This document shows, piece by piece, positions 46,257 to 55,257 of a stretch of 64,000 nt of DNA (within the stretch, counting starts at the first letter, position 1; each line of letters starts with the position of its first letter). The notes under the pieces were generated by a model. The model did no database searches, was not told the origin of the DNA, and worked only from the letters and a program-made list of their open reading frames with translations. A program made the translations under genes and the position numbers. Origin of the DNA: Bacteroidaceae bacterium (GTDB lineage: Bacteria > Bacteroidota > Bacteroidia > Bacteroidales > Bacteroidaceae). The stretch lies in the NCBI GenBank assembly GCA_017965425.1, contig JAGCPY010000045.1, positions 1 through 64,000 of the forward strand, written 5' to 3'.

Positions 46257-47729
46257 CTACTTCACCGCCTCTCCTTGTCCATCCTCTGTGAGGTAGAAGA
46301 GAGGAGCTGGGTTCTTTTGCTCTTGTTCGTAGTAGTGCAGACCGCTGTCATTGGTACGTGGATGCCATTCGCACAGCAAGTTGATCATCTCTGCAGCAGC
46401 CCAGATGACAGGTCCATAGCCGTGAGCAGCAGCGGCGCTGACGGGACGGTAGTAGTAGAACGCGGGGTCAAAGGCCATACCCGTTCCTACGCAGGTGCCA
46501 GCCACCTTGCCTTCTTCCGTAATCTTCGTGCTGATGGCGTGCCAGGCCAGCTGAGCGACACCACCGTATGTGATGCCCTCAAGCCATCCCTTGCGGATAG
46601 CGTGGGCGATGGCGTAGCAGTAGATGGCGGTGGCACTGGTCTCAAGGTAGCTGTCCGTGCGGTCGAGGAGTTGGTGCCAGAAGCCTTCGCTCGACTGCAA
46701 GGCACAGAGGCCTGCCACATGCTCGCGTAGCTGATTCAGGATGAACTCACGGTCGGGATGATTTTCGGGTAGCATATCCAAGATTTCCACCGTCGTCAGC
46801 AGTGCCCAACCGTTGGCACGTGCCCAGTGATAAGTGGGTTGCTGTGCCAAGCCCTCCACATAGCCATGACGATAGATTTTCTTCTCTGGAACCCACATAC
46901 GCTTGACGAAGTTCTTGAACATCGTAGCAGCCTCATCGAAGAACTTCGGGTCGTTAAAGTAGATGCCTGCGTAGGCAATGGTTGGGATGCCCATATACAT
47001 ATCGTCCAGCCAAACGGTGTTGTGCTGAGGGCGATGGCGGGCAAAGAGGCCATCGGGCAGGCGATACTGGCCGTGCTCCACGAAGCGGAAATAATTGTTG
47101 ATGAGCGTGTCCTCGGTCACATCAAAATGAACGAAATCGCCCTCCACCGTAGTCTTATGCTCACCTGTTGATTCATAACGCTTCATCCACTTCATCATGG
47201 CCGTGCACATCGTACCGCAATCATCCAGCGCACGGGGGTGGATTACCTGTTCCATCTGTGCGTCAGCCACTTCAGACTTGCTGGCATCACGTTCTTTGAA
47301 AAGATAATATGCCGTGGTCAACAGCGTGAGGTTATGAAAGACATACTCCTCGTAGCGCATATCGCCTGTGGCATCCTTGGCAGCAAGCAGCGCCTGATAG
47401 GTGATTCCCCATTCGTAGGAGGCGATGCGGAACGCCCCTCGCTGCAGGGTGATGCCCTCTTCCAACGGATAGAGGCGTTTGTTGTCCGGAACTTCTTTGC
47501 CGTCAGCATCGACGAAACCCTTTGGACGTTCGCTGTCGATATAGGAGAACACGCGCTCGAGGTCAGCTTTCACCTCGTCTGCAGTCAGTTCGCCATACGG
47601 CACTTTGTAGTCGGGTTTCAGCAGGTGGAGGGGGGTGGTGGAGTCATTCACCTCTTCCGCAGTTTGCGGAGCATTGTTACAAGCGACAAGACCGCACGTG
47701 GTCACTGCCAACAAAATGAACTTTTTCAT
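46257..47729 (-). CDS. GH105/GH88 unsaturated rhamnogalacturonyl hydrolase, lipoprotein
   Basis: 490 aa from the ATG at 47729 (MKKFILLAVTTCGLVACNNA); the longer frame to 47879 crosses the promoter. Lipobox LVAC gives a lipid-anchored protein. Family motifs: YEWGITYQALLAAKD, DCGTMCTAMMKWM, RPQHNTVWLDDMYMGIPTIA (catalytic Asp), YHWARANGWAL, GFWHQLLDRTDSYLETSATAIY. It removes the unsaturated uronic acid left by rhamnogalacturonan lyases. Divergent from the PL26-like lyase, which would make its substrate. Confidence 0.92.
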   Translation of the reverse strand: MKKFILLAVTTCGLVACNNAPQTAEEVNDSTTPLHLLKPDYKVPYGELTADEVKADLERVFSYIDSERPKGFVDADGKEVPDNKRLYPLEEGITLQRGAFRIASYEWGITYQALLAAKDATGDMRYEEYVFHNLTLLTTAYYLFKERDASKSEVADAQMEQVIHPRALDDCGTMCTAMMKWMKRYESTGEHKTTVEGDFVHFDVTEDTLINNYFRFVEHGQYRLPDGLFARHRPQHNTVWLDDMYMGIPTIAYAGIYFNDPKFFDEAATMFKNFVKRMWVPEKKIYRHGYVEGLAQQPTYHWARANGWALLTTVEILDMLPENHPDREFILNQLREHVAGLCALQSSEGFWHQLLDRTDSYLETSATAIYCYAIAHAIRKGWLEGITYGGVAQLAWHAISTKITEEGKVAGTCVGTGMAFDPAFYYYRPVSAAAAHGYGPVIWAAAEMINLLCEWHPRTNDSGLHYYEQEQKNPAPLFYLTEDGQGEAVK

Positions 47730-47813
47730 GAGTTTTCGTTTCTTTTTTGGGTTGTTGGCGGCAAAATTAGCAAATAATTTGCAAACCACGTGCGAGTTTT
47801 CGCTTTTTTGTCC

Positions 47814-47821
47814 TATCTTTG
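47814..47821 (+). promoter_or_regulatory. -7 element of the PL26 operon
   Basis: TATCTTTG 23 bp before the ATG at 47845; no ideal TTTG upstream. It lies in the 115-bp divergent gap with GH105, so both could share an operator. Confidence 0.5.
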
Positions 47822-47844
47822 TGCCATTATTACCAAGAACACCT

Positions 47845-50562
47845 ATGAAACGGTTACTCTCAATCCTCCTTCTCATCATGCCATTGATGGCATCTGCTGA
47901 TACATCTGCGAAGCTTCACTGGATTGGACAGACACCTAAAAGCAGTCAGCCCGTCAGCTTTGGCATTCCTTTTAACAAGGGTGAGTTCAAAACCACTAAC
48001 GCCTTCACCCTGACAACAGATAAGGGTGAAACCATTCCCGCCGACTTTTGGCCGACAGCCTACTGGCCCGATGGCAGCGTGAAATGGGGCGGCTTTGCGA
48101 CCGTCGTGCCTGGAGGCACAGAAAGCGTGACTTTTGCATTCACGGACAAGAAGGAAAACAAAAAGCAGAAAGGCGGTGATGATCTTTATGTTCCAGTTTC
48201 CACAGGAAACACTAAGATTAGCATCCAAGAGACTGGTAGCCAAATCCATGTCGATGCTGGGAACCTTGATGCCTATATTTCCAAGCAAGGCAGCGCTATT
48301 TTGGACAGCCTCGTCTTGAGTGGTAAACGGGTGGCAGGAGCCACTCGCCTCGTCTGCACCCGACAAAATGCTCCTTACCAGGAGGATGTCAATGAGCTAC
48401 ATTTCGCCAACTTTGTCTCGCAGGTGGAGAAAGTGGAAGTGGAACGTGCTGGGAATGTGCGTGCCGTGGTGAAGATTGATGGTTCCTACATGATTGATTT
48501 GGATAAGACTAAATTGGAGGTCGTCCCCACGTCTGCCGACTTAGGGAAGACATCCATGAAGCCCGTCTGGTTGCCTTTCACCATCCGTCTCTATTTCTAT
48601 GCTGGTTCGGAACAGGTGCGCCTCATCCACACCTTTATATATAATGGTGACCAAAATCATGACTTCATCCGTTCGTTGGGTGTACGTTTCGAGGTACCGA
48701 TGCGTGAGCAGGCCTACAACCGCCATGTGGCTTTTGCCACGCAGAATGGCGGTGTGTGGAGCGAAAGTGTTCAGCCCCTGAGCGGACGACGCATTCTCGA
48801 AAACCCAAGCCCCAATCCAGCTCACGAAAGTGCCGCCTCATCTGTGGAGCAACAGCAGGTAGCGGGAATGCGCATCTCTGAACCATCCTCTTTTGACGCA
48901 AAAGGCCAAGACCTCTTACACCATTGGGCCAAGTGGAACACCTACCGCCTTACACAACTTAATGACCAGGGCTACAGCATTCAGAAGCGCGCCCACACGA
49001 ACAACCAATGGATAGGCACCCATACAGGACACCGTGCCTCGGGCTATGCGTTTGCGGGCGATGTCAGCGGTGGACTTGGCGTGAGCGTCAAAGACTTTTG
49101 GCAAAGCTACCCAGCCTCATTGCAAGTGGATAGCGCCACACACGAAACAGCTTTCTTGACCGCCTACCTCTGGAGTCCCGAGGGCGGCGCAATGGATCTG
49201 CGTCACTACGATAACGTAGCACACGACCTCAACGCCTCCTATGAGGACGTGCAGGAAGGAATGTCCACACCCTTCGGCATCGCCCGAACCAGTGTCCTCA
49301 CTTTGATTCCCGAACGCGCCTATCCTGGAAAAGCTGTCATCGCCCAGCGCGCACAACAGATGGCCGAAGACGCGCCGCTCGTATGCACGCCCGAATATCT
49401 GCATTCGCGCCGTGCCTTTGGCGTTTGGAGCCTGCCGGATTACCGCAATGACAAACGCGCCCAAGTGGAAACTCTGCTTGCAGACTATCTGGCTTTCTAT
49501 GAGCGGGCCATTGACGAACGCCACTGGTACGGTTTCTGGAATTATGGCGACGTAATGCATCAATATGATGCTGCACGACATGAATGGAAGTATGACGTCG
49601 GCGGCTTTGCCTGGGACAACACGGAGCTGGGAAGCATCTCATGGCTGTGGTATTCATTCCTTCGTACAGCCAACCCTGCCGTGTGGAAGATGGCAGAGGC
49701 CATGACGCGCCACACCAGTGAGGTGGATGTCTATCACATTGGACCATTTGCCGGTCTTGGCAGCCGTCACAATGTGAGCCACTGGGGATGTGGTGCCAAA
49801 GAAGCACGCATCTCTCAGGCTGCGTGGAACCGCTTTTTCTACTACTTGACCACCGACGAACGTACAGGCGACTTGATGACAGCCGTGAAGGATGCCGACC
49901 AAATGCTCTATACCATCGACCCCATGCGTCTGGCCTTGCCTCGCGAGAAATACCCCTGCACAGCCCCTGCCCGTCTGCGCATCGGACCTGACTGGGTGGC
50001 CTACGCTGGCAACTGGATGACAGAATATGAACGTACGCGCGACACCAAGTACCTCAAGAAAATTGAGGCAGGCATGAAAAGCATCGCTGCCCTGCCTAAT
50101 GGCATGTTTACAGGTCCTGGTGTCCTAGGCTACGATCCCGCAACGGGTATTCTCTCGTATGAGGGCGACCCGAAGACCACACATACGAACCACCTGAAAC
50201 TTATCATGGGCGGTTTCGAATTACTACACGAGATGATGGAGATGGTGCCCAACAAGAAATTTGAAAAAACATATCTCGACCATAATGCCCGCTACCATAA
50301 GATTACGAACAACCGTTTCCGCATCAGCCGGCTAAAGGGGTATGCTGCGGCCAAGACAGGTGACAAAGCATTGGCTCAGGAGGCGTGGACGGAGATGTGG
50401 CAATACAGCCGTCCCGCCCAGCACTATCGTTTCAACCCAAAACAGTTGCTGCCACCCGAAGTGCCACAGCCTTTATTGGAGAGTGAGGAGACTACGACCA
50501 ACGACTGCGCACTCTGGAGCCTCGATGCCATTTACTTACAAGAAGTTATTCCTCAAGAATGA
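47845..50562 (+). CDS. PL26-like exo-rhamnogalacturonan lyase
   Basis: 905 aa from the ATG at 47845; the frame open from 47635 is a shadow of the GH105 5' end. Signal peptide MKRLLSILLLIMPLMASADT. The N-terminal RIFT-barrel domain has FGIPFNKGEF and TAYWPDGSVKWGGFATVV, the signature of the PcRGLX N-terminal domain. The middle and C-terminal parts have RLYFYAGSEQVRLIHTFIYN, WKYDVGGFAWDN, DVYHIGPFAGLGSRHNVSHW, the alpha/alpha-barrel region of these proteins. Cuts unsaturated disaccharides from the RG-I backbone. Overlaps the DUF4861 gene by 4 bp. Confidence 0.82.
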   Translation: MKRLLSILLLIMPLMASADTSAKLHWIGQTPKSSQPVSFGIPFNKGEFKTTNAFTLTTDKGETIPADFWPTAYWPDGSVKWGGFATVVPGGTESVTFAFTDKKENKKQKGGDDLYVPVSTGNTKISIQETGSQIHVDAGNLDAYISKQGSAILDSLVLSGKRVAGATRLVCTRQNAPYQEDVNELHFANFVSQVEKVEVERAGNVRAVVKIDGSYMIDLDKTKLEVVPTSADLGKTSMKPVWLPFTIRLYFYAGSEQVRLIHTFIYNGDQNHDFIRSLGVRFEVPMREQAYNRHVAFATQNGGVWSESVQPLSGRRILENPSPNPAHESAASSVEQQQVAGMRISEPSSFDAKGQDLLHHWAKWNTYRLTQLNDQGYSIQKRAHTNNQWIGTHTGHRASGYAFAGDVSGGLGVSVKDFWQSYPASLQVDSATHETAFLTAYLWSPEGGAMDLRHYDNVAHDLNASYEDVQEGMSTPFGIARTSVLTLIPERAYPGKAVIAQRAQQMAEDAPLVCTPEYLHSRRAFGVWSLPDYRNDKRAQVETLLADYLAFYERAIDERHWYGFWNYGDVMHQYDAARHEWKYDVGGFAWDNTELGSISWLWYSFLRTANPAVWKMAEAMTRHTSEVDVYHIGPFAGLGSRHNVSHWGCGAKEARISQAAWNRFFYYLTTDERTGDLMTAVKDADQMLYTIDPMRLALPREKYPCTAPARLRIGPDWVAYAGNWMTEYERTRDTKYLKKIEAGMKSIAALPNGMFTGPGVLGYDPATGILSYEGDPKTTHTNHLKLIMGGFELLHEMMEMVPNKKFEKTYLDHNARYHKITNNRFRISRLKGYAAAKTGDKALAQEAWTEMWQYSRPAQHYRFNPKQLLPPEVPQPLLESEETTTNDCALWSLDAIYLQEVIPQE

Positions 50563-51803
50563 AACACATCATCACCATCCTTGCAACATTCGCGTTGCCT
50601 ATTTCAATCTCTGCACAGACCTTTACAGTCCGCGTCACGAATCCTTCCAATCAGAACCGAAAGGATGTACCCATCGTCATTGACCTTCACAAATGGGTCG
50701 GAAACAGAATATCTTCTGTCCTTTCCGCTGAAGTAATCCCTCTTTCCCAAAAAGGAAATGTGTGGGAAGATTCCGTTTTGCCTTCTCAACTCGACGACCT
50801 TGACGGCGACCTCGTCCCCGACGAACTGGCATTCGTTACCGACATGCCTGCACAAACCACCGCCGCCTTCAAAGTCGTGTGCTCTTCGGTTTCCTCGCAG
50901 AAACAGTTTCGCCCACGTACTGCCGCTTTCATGAAGGTTTGGGATCGTAAATACCGTTATCCCTATATCAACAGCATTGAATACCAAGGACGAAACGAGC
51001 CCCTCGCCACTTACGATGCCATCTACGGTCACGGTGCACAATGGGAGTCGGAGCTGGTTGGCTTCCGTGTCTATATGGATCATCGCCAGAGCATCGACAT
51101 CTACGGTAAACCTACACCCCAACTCATCCTCGACCAAACCAACTTCTACGCCACCCGCGAGGATTGGGCCGCTGGACGCGGCTGTGACATTCTTTTTGCC
51201 GGACAGAGTGTCGGGGCGGCATCTTTCAGAGGCTATGTCAACGGACAACCCACCTACGTTGACAGCGTCGCGGCTCGCGGACAGCGCATCATTGCCAGCG
51301 GACCTGTACGTGCTATCGTTGAAGTAACCGACAAAGGCTGGTACTATCACGGGAAAAGCCTCCAAATGAGACAGCTATATACCATCTACGCCGGACATCG
51401 AGACGTACAGGTTGACATCTCTTTGGCTGGAGAAGCGATTGATAATGAAACGTTCTGCACAGGCGTGCAAAAAATCGAATTGGAAAACGAAGGTTTCCTC
51501 TTCATCGACGGTCTTGCTGGCTCATGGGGTAAGAATGTGCCCGACAAAGCCGTAGAGGATTGGGTCGAAGGTGTTGGATTGGGGGTCTATGTACCAGCCC
51601 CATACCTTGTTTCTACGAAAGAAGACTCGCTGAACTACCTGACTCTCCTGCGTCCACACAATGGCCACATTACCTACCACTTGGCCATCTGTGCCCTCAT
51701 GGAAAAAGAGGGCTTTCGAGATGCTGCTCAATGGTTTGCTTGGCTTCGCCATTGGCGTGAGCAACTCAACCAACCATGCACTTTCAAGATTAGCAAGAAA
51801 TAA
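50559..51803 (+). CDS. DUF4861 family secreted protein
   Basis: 414 aa. Signal peptide MKHIITILATFALPISISAQ. Matches DUF4861 as I know it: NPSNQNRKDVPIVIDL near the start, DDLDGDLVPDELAFVTDMPA, YGHGAQWESELVGFRVYMDHRQ, and a beta-sandwich C-terminus with LVSTKEDSLNYLTLLRP. The family is found in pectin and ulvan loci of Bacteroidota; activity is not established to my knowledge. Translationally coupled to the PL26-like lyase (ATGA overlap), so probably another RG-I activity. Confidence 0.78.
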   Translation: MKHIITILATFALPISISAQTFTVRVTNPSNQNRKDVPIVIDLHKWVGNRISSVLSAEVIPLSQKGNVWEDSVLPSQLDDLDGDLVPDELAFVTDMPAQTTAAFKVVCSSVSSQKQFRPRTAAFMKVWDRKYRYPYINSIEYQGRNEPLATYDAIYGHGAQWESELVGFRVYMDHRQSIDIYGKPTPQLILDQTNFYATREDWAAGRGCDILFAGQSVGAASFRGYVNGQPTYVDSVAARGQRIIASGPVRAIVEVTDKGWYYHGKSLQMRQLYTIYAGHRDVQVDISLAGEAIDNETFCTGVQKIELENEGFLFIDGLAGSWGKNVPDKAVEDWVEGVGLGVYVPAPYLVSTKEDSLNYLTLLRPHNGHITYHLAICALMEKEGFRDAAQWFAWLRHWREQLNQPCTFKISKK

Positions 51804-51842
51804 GCGGTTTTCCGTTAATTGTTCTTAAATGTTGACATAGCC

Positions 51843-51874
51843 TTTGGTGAATTCGGATTATCATGGTAAATTTG
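51843..51874 (+). promoter_or_regulatory. Promoter of the NifU-like/GGGtGRT operon
   Basis: TTTG (51843-51846), 20 bp, TAAATTTG (51867-51874): perfect consensus and spacing. The untranslated leader is about 40 nt. Confidence 0.75.
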
Positions 51875-51919
51875 CGCACTAATGGTATATCACATACACC
51901 TTTTTAATTAACTATTTAT

Positions 51920-52621
51920 ATGATTTATTCAACAGAAGTGAAGAACATGTGTAGCGTTTGCAAGGGCGCTTACCATGGACCTGCACCCATTCCCGAAGAA
52001 GGAAAATGGATTCAGGCAAAGGAAATCAAAGACATTTCGGGCTACACCCACGGTATTGGCTGGTGCGCTCCCCAGCAGGGTGCCTGCAAGTTGAGCCTCA
52101 ATGTCAATGACGGCATTATCCAAGAAGCGCTCGTCGAAACCATTGGTTGTACGGGCATGACCCACTCTGCCGCTATGGCCAGTGAGATTCTTCCTGGCAA
52201 GACGCTGTTGGAAGCACTGAACACCGACCTCGTCTGCGATGCCATCAACACCGCCATGCGCGAACTCTTCCTCCAGATTGTCTATGGTCGCACACAGAGC
52301 GCATTCTCAGAAGGTGGTCTTGCTATCGGCGCTGGTCTCGAAGATCTCGGCAAGGGTCTCCGCTCACAAACAGGTACACTCTACGGCACTGTCGCCAAGG
52401 GTACCCGCTACCTTGAACTCACCGAGGGCTACATCACCAAGCAATTCCTCGACGAGAACAACGAAGTTTGTGGCTACGAATACGTGCACCTCGGTAAGAT
52501 GATGGAAGCCATCAAGAACGGCATGGATGCTAATGAAGCCATCAAGAAATTCACGGGCTCCTATGGTCGTACTACTGCAGAGCAGGGTGCTGTTAAGGCT
52601 ATTGATCCGCGTAAGGAATAA
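51920..52621 (+). CDS. NifU-like iron-sulfur scaffold protein
   Basis: 233 aa. N-terminal MCSVCKGAYHGPAP Cys pair, then GWCAPQQGACKLSL, ALVETIGCTGMTHSAAMASEI, all in the fold of NifU/IscU-type scaffold proteins, which hold nascent Fe-S clusters on Cys residues. The family is usually annotated iron-sulfur cluster assembly scaffold protein, and occurs in anaerobes next to a GGGtGRT gene, as here 53 bp downstream. It carries a C-terminal extension (MMEAIKNGMDANEAIKKFTG) beyond the NifU core. Confidence 0.82.
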   Translation: MIYSTEVKNMCSVCKGAYHGPAPIPEEGKWIQAKEIKDISGYTHGIGWCAPQQGACKLSLNVNDGIIQEALVETIGCTGMTHSAAMASEILPGKTLLEALNTDLVCDAINTAMRELFLQIVYGRTQSAFSEGGLAIGAGLEDLGKGLRSQTGTLYGTVAKGTRYLELTEGYITKQFLDENNEVCGYEYVHLGKMMEAIKNGMDANEAIKKFTGSYGRTTAEQGAVKAIDPRKE

Positions 52622-52674
52622 TTGAGCTTTAAACCTTAAACGTTAAACATTCAACTTTAAACTACATTATTCCT

Positions 52675-53691
52675 ATGATACGTAAAGTACAATTCGAAAG
52701 TCAGGAGCGTCGCATCGCACAGGTGCTGGCTGCTCTGAAAGAGAATGGCATCAATAGTATTGAAGAAGCCAACGAGATTTGTGACAAGGCAGGGATTGAT
52801 CCCTATCTGATGTGCGAAGAAACTCAGCGCATCTGCTTTGAGAACGCCAAGTGGGCCTATGTTTGCGGTGCTGCCATCGCCATTAAGAAAGGCGTGAAGA
52901 CGGCTGCCGACGCTGCAGAGGCCATCGGTATCGGCTTGCAGAGTTTCTGCATCCCCGGTTCCGTTGCCGACGACCGTAAGGTAGGACTCGGCCACGGCAA
53001 CCTTGCCGCCCGTCTGCTCCGCGAAGAAACCGAGTGCTTCGCCTTCTTGGCTGGCCACGAGAGCTTCGCTGCTGCTGAAGGTGCCATCAAGATTGCCGAG
53101 ATGGCCAACAAGGTTCGCAAGAAACCCCTCCGCGTCATCCTCAACGGTTTGGGCAAAGACGCTGCTCAGATTATCAGCCGCATCAACGGGTTCACCTACG
53201 TGCAGACGCAATTCGACTACTATACCTCCGAGTTGAAGATTGTGAAAGAAGTACCCTATGGCAACAACCCCAGCCGACTGAAAGTTCGCTGCTACGGTGC
53301 CGACGACGTTCGTGAAGGCGTGGCTATCCTTTGGAAGGAGAACGTGGACGTATCCATCACCGGCAACTCCACTAACCCCACCCGCTTCCAACACCCAGTG
53401 GCTGGAACCTATAAGAAAGAGCGCGTGCTCGCTGGCAAGCCTTACTTCAGCGTAGCCAGCGGTGGTGGCACTGGCCGCACCCTGCACCCCGATAACATGG
53501 CTGCAGGTCCCGCCAGCTATGGTATGACCGACACCATGGGTCGTATGCACAGCGATGCCCAGTTCGCTGGCTCCAGTTCCGTGCCTGCACACGTCGAGAT
53601 GATGGGCTTCCTCGGCATCGGCAACAACCCGATGGTAGGTGCTACCGTAGCTATCGCCGTGGCCATCGACCTCGCTTTGAACAAAAAGTAA
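52675..53691 (+). CDS. GGGtGRT protein
   Basis: 338 aa. Contains the eponymous motif in VASGGGTGRTLHPDNM (about residue 266), with EETQRICFENAKWAYVCGAA, SFCIPGSVADDRKVGLGHGN and VSITGNSTNPTRFQHPVAGTY. No signal peptide. Function unknown; it is almost always next to the Fe-S scaffold gene, so a partner in cluster or cofactor chemistry is inferred. Ends 45 bp before a terminator. Confidence 0.9.
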   Translation: MIRKVQFESQERRIAQVLAALKENGINSIEEANEICDKAGIDPYLMCEETQRICFENAKWAYVCGAAIAIKKGVKTAADAAEAIGIGLQSFCIPGSVADDRKVGLGHGNLAARLLREETECFAFLAGHESFAAAEGAIKIAEMANKVRKKPLRVILNGLGKDAAQIISRINGFTYVQTQFDYYTSELKIVKEVPYGNNPSRLKVRCYGADDVREGVAILWKENVDVSITGNSTNPTRFQHPVAGTYKKERVLAGKPYFSVASGGGTGRTLHPDNMAAGPASYGMTDTMGRMHSDAQFAGSSSVPAHVEMMGFLGIGNNPMVGATVAIAVAIDLALNKK

Positions 53692-53736
53692 AAAGGACAA
53701 GGAGCACACGTTCCTTTACTTAAAATCCAACTAAGA

Positions 53737-53772
53737 CAGGAGTGCAGCGATTGATTGCACTCCTGCTTTTTT
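53737..53772 (+). terminator. Terminator of the GGGtGRT operon
   Basis: Stem CAGGAGTGCA / TGCACTCCTG (10 bp) with a 9-nt loop, then CTTTTTT. The remainder of the 280-bp gap to 53971 shows only the promoter listed next. Confidence 0.9.
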
Positions 53773-53940
53773 AGCCTCTTTCTCTTCCACACGCTTCTAT
53801 TCTCCTTTTCATGTTACTGACGGGGATAGAAGTTACTGTTGACATGCATGATGTTTGCAGAGATGGGCTTTTTTTAGCAAATAGTGAACGAAAAAGATGA
53901 AAAATGGTGATTTGACTACCCAACCTATTTCATTTATCCC

Positions 53941-53948
53941 TATCTTTG
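53941..53948 (+). promoter_or_regulatory. -7 element of the mannan locus epimerase gene
   Basis: TATCTTTG 23 bp before the ATG; a TTTG at 53911 is 26 bp away, longer than usual. Confidence 0.5.
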
Positions 53949-53971
53949 TGCGATGAAATAATCAAATCACT

Positions 53972-55243
53972 ATGCCTGCAAAAAGCTACCAATTCCTTCC
54001 TGATGAAACGACATTGCACGCTCTATCCATAGAAGCCTTGGAATGTCTTACACAAAACATTCTTCCGTTCTGGCTCAACAATATGCTAGATACAAAACGA
54101 GGTGGGTGGTATGGGCAGATGACAGGTAGTGGCAGGCGTGTTGAGGATGCACCGAGAGGTGCCATTCTATATGCTCGGCTACTGTGGACATTTAGTGCCG
54201 CTCATCGGGTAATGAGTTCAAGAGGTATGGAAAAACATTCAGAGTACCTACATGCAGCTACTATGACAAAGGAGTATATCCTGGAACATTTCATTGACTG
54301 TGAGTATGGCGGAACTTTTTGGAGCGTAACGGCAGATGGTCGGCCGCTTGACACCAAAAAGCAGTTCTACGCACAGGGATTCATGCTCTATGGTTTCTCG
54401 GAATATGCTCGTGCGACGAATGACGCAAAAGCTTTGCGGATAGCAGTCCAGCTCTTCGATATTATTGAAAGCCACGCATGGGACTGGAAGTGTGGAGGCT
54501 ATATTGAGGCTTGCAGTCGCGACTGGCAACCTCTTTCTGACATGCGTCTCTCAGCCAAAGATGAGAACTATCCTAAAAGCCAAAACACACACTTGCATAT
54601 CCTTGAGTCTTATACGAATCTGTATAGGTTGATGGATCTTGATAAAGAAAAGAGAGAAGAAATCTGTTCAAAGCTTAAAGTCTTGGTTTCTCTCTTCGCT
54701 GGCCGAATACTAAATCCTGAGACACATCATCTTGATCTCTTTTTCGATATGGACTGGAACCGCATGAGCACGACCGAGAGCTATGGGCACGACATAGAGT
54801 GCTCATGGCTTTTGCATGAATCAGCTATTTCTGTTGACGAAACCTATATATTAGATAAGGTGGAGCCTATCGTATTCAATATGGCAAAGGCTAGCGAGAA
54901 GGGTTTGCAGACAGACGGTTCCATGATTTATGAAGGTGAGCCAGACGGTTCACATTCAGACTGCGACCGCCATTGGTGGGTACAGGCCGAAGCTGTTGTC
55001 GGATTCTTCAACATTTATCAGCACTTTGGCAATGGCAAGGCTTTGGAAAAGGCCCTGCTTTGTTGGCAATATATTAAAAACCATCTTATTGATCATGAGC
55101 ATGGTGAGTGGTATTGGAGTATCCACGAAGACGGAACGGTCAATCTTGCTGATGACCATGCAGGTTTCTGGAAATGCCCATATCACAATGGCCGTATGTG
55201 TTTGGAACTCATTGAGCGCATTGATGCTATGCTCACGACATAA
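53972..55243 (+). CDS. AGE family cellobiose/mannobiose 2-epimerase
   Basis: 423 aa, cytoplasmic (no signal). Alpha/alpha-barrel motifs: NMLDTKRGGWYGQMTG, PRGAILYARLLWTF, KQFYAQGFMLYGFSEYA, KSQNTHLHILESYTNLYRL, ESYGHDIECSWLLHES, DRHWWVQAEAVVGFF, HNGRMCLELIERI. The three His residues (in NTHLHILE, GYGHD-like and the C-terminal HNGR region) are those used for C2 epimerisation. In beta-mannan degradation it turns Man-beta-1,4-Man into Man-beta-1,4-Glc, the GH130 substrate encoded at the right end. Confidence 0.92.
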   Translation: MPAKSYQFLPDETTLHALSIEALECLTQNILPFWLNNMLDTKRGGWYGQMTGSGRRVEDAPRGAILYARLLWTFSAAHRVMSSRGMEKHSEYLHAATMTKEYILEHFIDCEYGGTFWSVTADGRPLDTKKQFYAQGFMLYGFSEYARATNDAKALRIAVQLFDIIESHAWDWKCGGYIEACSRDWQPLSDMRLSAKDENYPKSQNTHLHILESYTNLYRLMDLDKEKREEICSKLKVLVSLFAGRILNPETHHLDLFFDMDWNRMSTTESYGHDIECSWLLHESAISVDETYILDKVEPIVFNMAKASEKGLQTDGSMIYEGEPDGSHSDCDRHWWVQAEAVVGFFNIYQHFGNGKALEKALLCWQYIKNHLIDHEHGEWYWSIHEDGTVNLADDHAGFWKCPYHNGRMCLELIERIDAMLTT

Positions 55244-55257
55244 AAAACACTATAACT

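Noticed and set aside
47635-47844. 70-residue extension of the PL26-like frame
   Set aside because: Overlaps the divergent GH105 gene and its promoter; a clear signal peptide starts at 47845.
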